A program made the translations under genes and the position numbers. From Eximiradius sp. (lineage in GTDB: Bacteria; Bacteroidota; Ignavibacteria; Kapaibacteriales; UBA2268), in assembly GCA_937127445.1 (NCBI GenBank), contig CAKZLY010000022.1, positions 1-47,859 of the forward strand: 47,859 nt of DNA, given 5' to 3'. Numbering within the stretch: position 1 is the first letter of the stretch; each line of letters opens with the position of its first letter. This document shows, piece by piece, positions 1 to 7,440 of this stretch. The notes under the pieces were generated by a model. That model had not been told where the DNA came from and searched no databases. It saw only the letters and a list, made by a program, of their open reading frames with translations.

Positions 1-114
1 TATAAATTGGGTTCTAGTTATGGATCGATTGGGCTGATTGGTCCGAAAAGAATGAATTATCCAAAGATTATTTCGCTTGTTAAAGCAGTATCATCAGCCT
101 TGTCTTCAGCTTAG
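1..114 (+). CDS. hrcA: HrcA heat-shock repressor, C-terminal end (partial)
   Basis: The window opens inside this gene; only the last 37 codons are present, ending at the TAG at 112-114. The tail reads YKLGSSYGSIGLIGPKRMNY followed by PKIISLV. It matches the conserved end of HrcA, where a G-x-IGxIGP-x-RMxYP motif closes the GAF-like dimerisation domain. HrcA represses chaperone operons by binding the CIRCE inverted repeat. A perfect CIRCE lies at 9923-9949 upstream of groES, so repressor and target are about 10 kb apart. The next gene is convergent, so hrcA is the last gene of its transcript here; usual partners such as grpE or dnaK would lie outside the window, if linked. The motif is short but highly characteristic. 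Confidence 0.88.
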   Translation, partial: YKLGSSYGSIGLIGPKRMNYPKIISLVKAVSSALSSA

Positions 115-164
115 TTATATCGTTATATAAAATATACAATTGTTACGTAATTACTTATAAAATT

Positions 165-191
165 ATTGGGGCGTATTGCTCGCCCCCCAAT
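165..191 (+). terminator. Hairpin downstream of hrcA
   Basis: GGGGCG at 168-173 pairs with CGCCCC at 181-186 around a seven-base loop, with flanking ATT and AAT able to pair across a CC bulge. No clean T-run follows on either strand. It lies between the convergent ends of hrcA and the T9SS cargo gene, so a shared terminator is plausible but weak. The rest of 115-280 is AT-rich and shows nothing else. Confidence 0.4.
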
Positions 192-280
192 TAAAAAGAT
201 TGTAATCAATATTATAAAATATTATAATTAGATTATAAATCATACCCTATTTCTTTTGCCTTAAGACAAATTACAAAAAA

Positions 281-1171
281 TTAATTTAAGATACTAATTT
301 TAGAAATTCCAACATTTTTATTAGACTTGGCAATTATTATATAAATTCCATTGGAAAAACTACTAAACGGGACAAATATACTTTCTTGCTGTCCATTAGA
401 AAAAAATGATTTAGAGAAAATATTTTTACCATCTAATGAAAAGACATTAATTTCGACATCACCAAGTATATCGTCAGAGGAAAGCATCAAATAATCCCCA
501 TTTTTTATGATGTTAATAGCATTGAATGCAATTCCCTTATCTTTAATGGAAGCAATTAAATAATTGCAAAAAGTTTGACGTGTCTCAATATTAACCGCTG
601 GGAAAATAAATCCCTTATTATTGGTAAGTAGAATATATGCACCCCAAACAGGTATATTAGCTGGCAATTCATCAAAATTAGTGTTATAGAAAAGTCCGAG
701 ATTGAAAAACTCGGGTTTTTCACCGGAACTAGCAAAATCAACGTAAGGTTGGCAGGTATTGAAATAATAATTAGCACTATCACTATCCAGCCATTCAAGA
801 TTGTCGAAATAATGTTCATTCAAAAAAGGAAAATCACCTGGATCAATATCTTCTGGGTCAAAAACTTGGGAGAAATAAATAAATAATTTAAAAGTACCAA
901 CGACTACTTTCTTTGTGGTATCCTGCCCATCAACAAAACCATAAAGCCAGAAATTAGCTTTCCCAGTTTTCAAATCATATTTTAGCTCACCTAATACTTC
1001 GTTATCCATAAAGGTAGTAGCTACAAAAAATAATTTTGGCTCCATAAGGACAGTAGAAGCTTGATCGAAAGCAGATTCATAACCATTTTTTGCAGTAAAA
1101 TACTCTAAAACCTGTTGCGCATTAACAACCTGTATGAAAAATAGAAATAAAAAAGGTAAAAACTTTTTCAT
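281..1171 (-). CDS. Secreted protein with T9SS type A sorting domain
   Basis: A 296-residue protein of unknown function. I start it at the ATG at 1171 (MKKFLPFLFLFF...) rather than four codons upstream, because GAGGT sits five bases before it. Residues 1-18 form a signal peptide ending NAQQ. The last 75 residues have the pattern of a Por-type C-terminal sorting domain: EINVFSLDGKNIFSKS, a Phe-Ser-NGIY-I-I core and a final K-x-S-I-L-N strand. Proteins with this tail are exported by Sec, cross the outer membrane through the type IX system and are usually anchored or released at the surface. The middle, acidic and aromatic (YFDNLEWLDSDSANYYF), matched no family I know. It stands alone between hrcA and the peptidase gene. 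Confidence 0.75.
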   Translation of the reverse strand: MKKFLPFLFLFFIQVVNAQQVLEYFTAKNGYESAFDQASTVLMEPKLFFVATTFMDNEVLGELKYDLKTGKANFWLYGFVDGQDTTKKVVVGTFKLFIYFSQVFDPEDIDPGDFPFLNEHYFDNLEWLDSDSANYYFNTCQPYVDFASSGEKPEFFNLGLFYNTNFDELPANIPVWGAYILLTNNKGFIFPAVNIETRQTFCNYLIASIKDKGIAFNAINIIKNGDYLMLSSDDILGDVEINVFSLDGKNIFSKSFFSNGQQESIFVPFSSFSNGIYIIIAKSNKNVGISKISILN

Positions 1172-1232
1172 ATTATACCTCAAAATGTTAATTTATGATT
1201 AATAAACGAAAAAAATATGGCATTATTTTTTT

Positions 1233-1254
1233 AAAAAAAGGCTGAAAACCAGCC
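1233..1254 (-). terminator. Intrinsic terminator of the M2/M3-like peptidase gene
   Basis: On the minus strand GGCTG and CAGCC pair around a five-base loop and are followed by seven T (A-run at 1233-1239). It begins about 20 bases after the peptidase stop codon. Confidence 0.75.
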
Positions 1255-1274
1255 CTTCAAAATTTCAAGAAACA

Positions 1275-2987
1275 TTAATTAACAAACTGCTTAGCATAGT
1301 ATTTAGGGGTTAATTTTTCGCCGGTAGCTTTCTCTATCATATCGTTCCATTCATATTTCGCTCCAACAGAAAAAACCTTGTCAATGAGGAATTTACCAAC
1401 TTCTTGATGACCGGTGAAACTTAGAACTTTAAATGGATCATCCTTCAATATTTTTTCAGCAATTGTAAAATAAAGTTGCGAAGCAAATAATTCCCCTAAG
1501 TGATAGTTATGATAATAACAAGGGCTTGTTGCAATATGAATTTTTGTTGCCCAATCTGGTGAATTACGATTTTCTTGGCGCTTGATCATTTGGTATTTTT
1601 CAACTAAATCCCACCAAAGTTTATTTAAATCTTGATCTGGATTTTCATACATTGATTTTTCGAAGCGATACATTACCTGAGACCAACGGCTAAATACCAA
1701 TTGCTGCAATTTTAGACGTTTATTAGCAATGTCGAAAAGCCTTGCTTTTTCATCATTTGAAATACCCACCATATCTTGAATCCATTGTGCTTCAGCACCT
1801 TTGCGACCAAAAAGCATAGCAATTGCCTCTGTGGTAAATATGTGTGCAGGAGTTCTAAGCAAATAAGGCAAATCTTTCGCATAATGCTTTTCATAGAGTG
1901 CATGTCCATATTCATGAAGCATAGTTTCCATCCAACGAGCATTAGGACGAACGTTACAAAGAACTCTTATGTCGTTTTCTCTATCGATATTAATACAGTA
2001 AGCATGTTGATTTTTATTTTGTTTTTCATATAAATCGCTGCGAGCAATAATATCATCAATTGGAAGGTCTATGCTTGCATAATATTTTTCGGTCAACTTA
2101 ACAATGTCTTTATCTTTGAAATATTTGTCGAAGTCCACTTCAAAGATATGTGGAGCTTCTTGGAAAAATCTATTTTGATAATGCCAAGGCATCAGTTGTT
2201 CCGGCTTTATTTTCAGTCGAGCAGCAAGGAATTCATCAACTTCAGATTTCAATTTTTTGAATTCATCACGAGTTAAATTATCAAGTTCATCAAATAAGCG
2301 GCTAATTTCTTCTGGATCTTGTTCAGAAAGTTTCAAACTCATTTCGTGGTAATTTTTAAAGCCCAGTTCACGAGCTATTTCGTTACGTAATTTTACAACA
2401 GCAATAATACTATCTGCAACTATTGGCCCAATTTCTTTATGAGCAAGCCAAACTTTTTTCAATTCTTCATTATTAGTGGAGCTTTTCAGTATCTCCTCCA
2501 CATCATTATCAGTTAGCAGTTTATTTCCAACTTTAGCACGGAACTTGGAATACATTTGTTCGATATTCGAAACCATGTCTGTGAGGCGGTTAATTTTAGC
2601 GGTATCAGCTTGCTTCGATAAATACATATTGTAAAGAATGTCCAGCTGACGTTTTAAGAGTGGATCTTTGACAGCATTTGATTCTTTAATTTGCTTTAAA
2701 GTATTAAAATCATCTTTATTGAAGAAAATTAGGTTATACTCTTTCTCGAGATTTGCAACTTTAGCCCAATTTTCTTCTTTACTATTGATAGAAGCATCGA
2801 AATAAGCAGTATTTAAAGCTTTTTCTAATGGTTTTGCTTTCTCCACATACTTGTTAATAAATTCAGTTAATCTTTTTTCCATTTGAGCAGTCCCTTCTGT
2901 TTTTTCTGTTTTCTTGCAAGAACTACTTAATAATACAATTGCGAAGATTGCGGCAATTGTCAACAAAGATAAAGTTTTCTTATACAT
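1275..2987 (-). CDS. M2/M3-like zinc metallopeptidase lipoprotein
   Basis: A 570-residue exported lipoprotein. The N-terminus has a Lys-Lys start, a hydrophobic core and a lipobox LLSSSC with Cys24 as the acylated residue. The zinc site is HEYGH (His358, Glu359, His362), with Glu387 in TTEAIAMLFGR as third ligand, a spacing shared by angiotensin-converting-enzyme-like (M2) and thimet oligopeptidase-like (M3) families. The helical body, including a segment like GFKNYHEMSLKLSEQDPEE, resembles bacterial M2-annotated peptidyl-dipeptidases. The likely role is removal of dipeptides or cleavage of short peptides at the cell surface or in the periplasm. It is monocistronic, with its own terminator. 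I am sure of the fold and zinc site, less so of M2 versus M3. Confidence 0.85.
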   Translation of the reverse strand: MYKKTLSLLTIAAIFAIVLLSSSCKKTEKTEGTAQMEKRLTEFINKYVEKAKPLEKALNTAYFDASINSKEENWAKVANLEKEYNLIFFNKDDFNTLKQIKESNAVKDPLLKRQLDILYNMYLSKQADTAKINRLTDMVSNIEQMYSKFRAKVGNKLLTDNDVEEILKSSTNNEELKKVWLAHKEIGPIVADSIIAVVKLRNEIARELGFKNYHEMSLKLSEQDPEEISRLFDELDNLTRDEFKKLKSEVDEFLAARLKIKPEQLMPWHYQNRFFQEAPHIFEVDFDKYFKDKDIVKLTEKYYASIDLPIDDIIARSDLYEKQNKNQHAYCINIDRENDIRVLCNVRPNARWMETMLHEYGHALYEKHYAKDLPYLLRTPAHIFTTEAIAMLFGRKGAEAQWIQDMVGISNDEKARLFDIANKRLKLQQLVFSRWSQVMYRFEKSMYENPDQDLNKLWWDLVEKYQMIKRQENRNSPDWATKIHIATSPCYYHNYHLGELFASQLYFTIAEKILKDDPFKVLSFTGHQEVGKFLIDKVFSVGAKYEWNDMIEKATGEKLTPKYYAKQFVN

Positions 2988-3069
2988 ATCAATTCTTCGA
3001 AAAATGAAACATACAAAATAGAATATTTTGGTATACTAATACGTGATAATTCATTAAAAAGTTTCAAAA

Positions 3070-3972
3070 TTAAAATGGTGTCCAAACAAAACTTACAAAC
3101 GGAAATGCTAACGGCTCAGTAATAAAAGCCAATCCGAAATCCGAAGAAAATTTAGTGCCAGCAAGGCGAATACCGAGTAAAATCAGAGTATTCGAGGGAT
3201 TATTTACATCGCTGTTCCAAAGTTCGCCTATAAAATGCAAATCATTTCTTGAAGAAAATTTAGTGTCGAGCCCTAATGCAATCCCAAAAGAACCATTCGG
3301 GTAGATTAATTCATAGAGTTCATTCTTGAACCTAATTGGATATATTTCTTTATTCCCGTTTTTTAGGAAAAATAATGCAGAAACAGAAGATTTTTCGCCT
3401 TGATATGTGGCATTTGCGTAATAATGTACAAATTTATTGCTAGAATTTATGAAAGCAAGATTTGCTCCGCCTCCAAACCAAATAGTAGCAGGTATATCGC
3501 TAATAGACATTGCAGGATAGGAAAATTTCACATTAGTTGTGCTTATTTCCTGATTTGGATAAGCAAATGGTAATATGCTATGTCCGGCATACACAGAGAA
3601 ATAATCCCAGATACCAACACCCGCATAAAAAAATCCTAATTCGAAATTCCCTGCAAAATGATGATTACTAACCGGTAATGCAGTCGGAAGCAAAAAAACC
3701 CTATGGCTGTGTCGATAAATTTCTGATATTTTCCTGATTTCAACTATTTCATTTTCAAAAATGGTTGTACTACCAATAATTGTACTGATCTTTAAAGAAA
3801 TTATATCGCTATTAATATTTTTCCCCAATACCTTAGCAGTAATTACATCACCATTAACAAGACGAAAATAATATGATTGTTCAACTTCAATATCTTGAAT
3901 TTTGATCCCTGATGAAAACAGATTGGAATTTACTATAATACAAAATACAAATATGCACAGAATAAATTTCAT
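3070..3972 (-). CDS. Probable outer-membrane beta-barrel protein, unknown function
   Basis: A 300-residue protein with an N-terminal signal peptide (MKFILCIFVFCIIV..., to about residue 20). Residues 22-80 form a small soluble region (EVEQSYYFRLVNGDVITAKV) that looks like a strand-rich domain. From about residue 95 on the sequence alternates polar and aromatic/hydrophobic residues, with Gly-rich turns (GNFELGFFYAGVGIWDYFSV, FGIALGLDTKFSS), and ends in Phe (VWTPF), the usual last residue of outer-membrane barrels. No family was recognised. No clear Shine-Dalgarno precedes the ATG. A gap of 82 bases separates it from the peptidase gene upstream, so it may have its own promoter. Confidence 0.55.
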   Translation of the reverse strand: MKFILCIFVFCIIVNSNLFSSGIKIQDIEVEQSYYFRLVNGDVITAKVLGKNINSDIISLKISTIIGSTTIFENEIVEIRKISEIYRHSHRVFLLPTALPVSNHHFAGNFELGFFYAGVGIWDYFSVYAGHSILPFAYPNQEISTTNVKFSYPAMSISDIPATIWFGGGANLAFINSSNKFVHYYANATYQGEKSSVSALFFLKNGNKEIYPIRFKNELYELIYPNGSFGIALGLDTKFSSRNDLHFIGELWNSDVNNPSNTLILLGIRLAGTKFSSDFGLAFITEPLAFPFVSFVWTPF

Positions 3973-4074
3973 AAGTAAAAATTAAAATATTATTGAAAAA
4001 TATATAAATTAAAATTTACATATTTTTTGCAGAATTTTACAATAAAAGTTTAATAGCAAAGTACTTGTTCCCAC

Positions 4075-4100
4075 AAAAAAAGCTACACAAAAAGTGTAGC
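4075..4100 (-). terminator. Intrinsic terminator below the 4.1-5.7 kb gene
   Basis: GCTACAC (4082-4088) pairs with GTGTAGC (4094-4100) over a five-A loop. A-runs flank both sides, so on the minus strand the stem is followed by seven T. It lies just past the stop codon of the T9SS gene; it could work in both directions. Confidence 0.75.
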
Positions 4101-4127
4101 CAAAAAAATTTCAACAAAAAGTTTATA

Positions 4128-5721
4128 TTACCTGATTACACCAAATTTCCCTCTTTCATTTATCTCTTTTATATGATAGAAATATATTCCATTTTGTAAC
4201 ATACTGATTGGAATATATACTCTACCGTTGTTGATAAATAACTTGTTCTCACCAATCTTATTTCCAACTAAATCAAACAAAGTAATAGTTAAATTTTGAA
4301 AATTCGAATTATTTATTTTGACAATAGCATAATCCCCGCTGAAAGCGTAAAAAGTATTTTTGGGATCACCCCCTTTGTCATAATATATTTCTGTTGGGAA
4401 ATCTTTAAAAAAAATCATAGCAACTCTAATCATTTTTACTGAGACATCGCTATCTGTGTAAGGATCTGCAATTGCTGAATAATATACAGTATCTTCACTC
4501 CTAATTTTAGCATTGAAAATTTTAACAATATACTGATTGACAGAAAAATGATTAAATTTGAAAGGAGTTTTAATATATATATTCGCAGAACCATTGTAAC
4601 TGGAATCAGTTTCAGAGCAAATTTCCCATAGGTTCTTCCTTGAAACTGGTCGAAAAAAATAATAAGTCATTCCAGGATATGAATCGAAAAATGATAGGAA
4701 AACATAGTAAAAACTTCGAGGCTTATCTCGCTGACTACCACTAACAGGAATTGGTGGTTTCCCAGACAATTCACATACTTTTGAGAAAGAATTAAAAGTA
4801 TATTCTTGGAACTCATATTTATTTGAAGAATTTTGATTATACAGTTGGATTAAGTGTTTCCAAACTCTTTCATCTTGCCTAAAACCACGCCAAATTTTTA
4901 CCTGACCGTGAAGAATTCCATCAGTAAAATCAGCATATTGTTCAGCATTATCTCTACTTTTATTTAACAAATTGAAATTAGAATCAAAAATATGTATACA
5001 ATATCCCCAATAACAATCAGAAATATGGTAAATGCTTACCACTCCAATTTCTCCATTTTCTGCAACCGAAACGTCTTTTGCTATCAGAGAATGCGCTTTG
5101 TCTCCTATTGTATATGTTTGTAACATCTCTCCTTCCGTATTGAATTGAATGAGTGTTACATACGATTTTTCTCCATCATTTTTTACTGTATAAATACCTG
5201 TTAATATTTCTCCATAATTTTTTCCCATCATTAATGGATTTTCTGCTAACATCAAGTCGTTACCAAAGACTAATCCAAGCTCTTTGTTTGAAATTATTTC
5301 CCCATTAGGACTAACGTCCACAATCCTTATCTTACAGTGCTCTTCATCTACTTTTTGCATTAATATTAATCGTACATTATTCCCAACATTATAAACAAGA
5401 TGTTTTGTCCCTAAATAGTATTCATTAATATTGCCAAAGTATATGTTCCATTCAATATTGTCATCACGATATTCAATGCTGAGATGATAGTGCTCTCCAC
5501 TTTTTATTTTAAAAAATTTTAAAACACCTACGTTCCCAGTATCAATCAACACATATAAATATCCATTATTTACTGTAAAAATTTGCTCCAAAAGTATTGG
5601 GAAATATGTTATCTCTGTCCGATAGATATGCATTGTAAACGGATTTAAGTTCTTGGGAACTCACTTGGTAAAAACCATATAAATAAAAGAAAAAAGTTAG
5701 CACGATAAGAATTTTGTTCAT
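4128..5721 (-). pseudogene. T9SS-sorted secreted protein, apparent frameshift after the signal peptide
   Basis: The long frame 4128-5633 (501 codons) encodes a mainly beta-strand protein of unknown function that ends in a type A sorting domain (ITLFDLVGNKIGENKLF, then NGIYFYHIKE). Its in-frame ATG at 5633 gives no signal peptide. In another frame, from the ATG at 5721, a good signal peptide is encoded: MNKILIVLTFFFYLYGFYQV followed by SSQELKSVYNAY. That frame runs into TAA at 5566-5568. The two frames overlap between 5566 and 5660 and differ by one base, so the intact gene was most likely a single frame broken by a one-base insertion or two-base loss. The start at 5721 is preceded by AAGGAAA. 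Real decay or a sequence error are both possible. The upstream gene, 33 bases away, is also broken. Confidence 0.65.
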
Positions 5722-5754
5722 TTTCCTTAATCCTTGAAATAAACAACATAATTA

Positions 5755-6490
5755 TTAACCTTTCATTAATTGATCCATAATATCGCTCATTTTTTCACAT
5801 TTTGAGATTTTTACTAAAATACTATTTGAAAGATTTGGAACTGTCATCGGAGTATCAGGACAATAAATATTAGTACTTGGGTAATTTATGACAAAATTTG
5901 TAATACATCTATTCTCCTGATGATCATAGCATTTCGAATATACTGCACAACATTGAGATTCACCCCCACAAGATAACAATATTTGTTGAATTACACCGGA
6001 TGTGGTATCTTTATATGTTGCAATTGAATAACAATCTCGCCAGAACGGTACTATATAAAGTTGCTCCTCACCATTACAATCAGGAATAGACTCTCCTAAT
6101 GTCTTCATTAGTTTTTCCGTACCCATATATAGCAAAACTGCACTAACCAAAAGTGGATTTGAACTTAACAATGAATCGAAACCTTTACATTTCTCGTTGT
6201 CATATTGCGAATAAAATCCAGAAATAAAATAAAATGATTTACCTGTTGAAAGAACCATACATCTAAATAAATGATAACCCAATTTAATTTCACAATGAGG
6301 GAAATCCTAACCATATTTGTTGTTTTCTTTGGCTAACGTAACATACACATAACGAACTTCACTTTGATTAGTTGTGTCACAAACAATGTCATTTTGATTA
6401 GAAATTAATGGACAATCAATTGTATCGGCTACAGAATCTGAAGAAACTAACATAATACATAATACTACCTTTAAATAAGGTTGTTTTCAT
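5755..6490 (-). pseudogene. Cys-rich secreted protein gene broken by a frameshift and an in-frame stop
   Basis: The open part 5755-6309 encodes about 180 residues with ten or more cysteines (CDHQENRC, CGGESQCC) and no family I recognise. Upstream, the same frame reads VVLCIMLVSSDSVADTIDC and on to NNKYG, then meets TAG at 6307-6309. The start codon with AGGAG in front is the ATG at 6490 (MKTTLFK), which lies in another frame. Removing one G from the AAAGGTAG stretch (6464-6472) would join the two and give a normal signal peptide. So two lesions are visible: one extra base near codon 8 and one nonsense codon near codon 60. This makes a decayed gene more likely than a single sequencing error. 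It forms an operon with the next damaged gene. Confidence 0.65.
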
Positions 6491-6748
6491 AACAATCTCC
6501 TCTTTAAAATGATTGGACATAAGGGAAAAAACTTATCAGTTCTTTGTCTTAAAATAAGGTAATAAAAATCAATTAATATTCCAAACTATTTTAATAAAGA
6601 TTAGTAATTTTTTATAAACAATAAATTTTAATACTAAATAAAAGTAATATTATGTATAACTCAATTATAATTTGAACAGTATGTTTACTGATATTCACAG
6701 AGTTGGATAGATAATTAATATCTTTTTGGATTTACTTGCTTATAATAC
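6491..6748. other. AT-rich intergenic region, nothing found
   Basis: Between the damaged Cys-rich gene and the hmuY terminator. No open frame with a start signal, no tRNA-like fold and no clear repeat was seen. It should hold the promoter of the minus-strand gene starting at 6490, whose ribosome site (GAGGAG) is at its lower edge. Confidence 0.5.
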
Positions 6749-6776
6749 AAAAAAGGCTACTCCAAAAAGAGTAGCC
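6749..6776 (-). terminator. Intrinsic terminator of the TonB receptor-hmuY operon
   Basis: GGCTACTC (6755-6762) pairs with GAGTAGCC (6769-6776). On the minus strand the stem is followed by at least six T. It lies 25 bases below the hmuY stop codon. Confidence 0.8.
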
Positions 6777-6801
6777 ACTTATTTTATTATCACAAAAAGT
6801 A

Positions 6802-7431
6802 TTATTTAGTAAATTTCTTAGTTCCGTTTGGTTGGAAAACATATTTGAATGAGTAGGTTCGATCAATCCTGTTATAAACATCAGATGGAATACTATCTGG
6901 ATAACCATAGTAATAACTTAATATCTTAACTTTTGCATATTTACCGTCAGCAGTTCTAATAGCAAGAACAACACCCGGAATCGGAGTAATCTCAAAAGTA
7001 GAATGATTATAGTTGTACCAACCTTTGCCACTACCTATTGGAATTGCGCGTTCTGTTTCAGACTTTTCTTCATAAAAAGTTGAATCCTTCGGTAATTCCG
7101 CAAGGGTCTCAAAATCTACTCCACGAAGCACAAATGCGCCACCGTTTCCAGGACCACGGTATCCCTGATTAATATAAATGCTTGTTCGATGGAAGCAAAT
7201 ATCCCATTCGGTTGTATTAGCGCGTGATTTGTCAATAATTTTATTCTCGCGAAGGCTAAAATAAGTCATTGTGTCGCCTTGTTCAGGGTTGAAAGTTTTG
7301 ATGTTTTTCACAGTGATACTTGGCAGAAGTTCACCATTGCCACCATTGGTAGTATTATTGTCATCATCATCAGAACAAGCCACAAATAATAAACCAAACA
7401 ACGCAACAAATAATAATAAATATTTTTTCAT
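6802..7431 (-). CDS. HmuY-family haem-binding lipoprotein
   Basis: A 209-residue lipoprotein: MKKYLLLFVALFGLLFVACS with Cys19 as lipid site, then an acidic Asp/Asn/Gly linker. The body has the HmuY pattern: YFSLRENKII around residue 57, the TEWDICFHRTSIYIN motif at 74-88, and a C-terminal WYNYNHSTFEITPIPG...IRTADGKYAKVKI block at 138-170. HmuY proteins of Bacteroidota bind haem at the surface and pass it to a TonB receptor; in Porphyromonas two histidines hold the iron. This protein has exactly two histidines, His81 and His143; whether they match those ligands cannot be told without a structure. AGGAGG stands just before the ATG, and the receptor gene ends nine bases upstream, so the two are cotranscribed. 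Confidence 0.85.
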   Translation of the reverse strand: MKKYLLLFVALFGLLFVACSDDDDNNTTNGGNGELLPSITVKNIKTFNPEQGDTMTYFSLRENKIIDKSRANTTEWDICFHRTSIYINQGYRGPGNGGAFVLRGVDFETLAELPKDSTFYEEKSETERAIPIGSGKGWYNYNHSTFEITPIPGVVLAIRTADGKYAKVKILSYYYGYPDSIPSDVYNRIDRTYSFKYVFQPNGTKKFTK

Positions 7432-7440
7432 AAAAACCTC

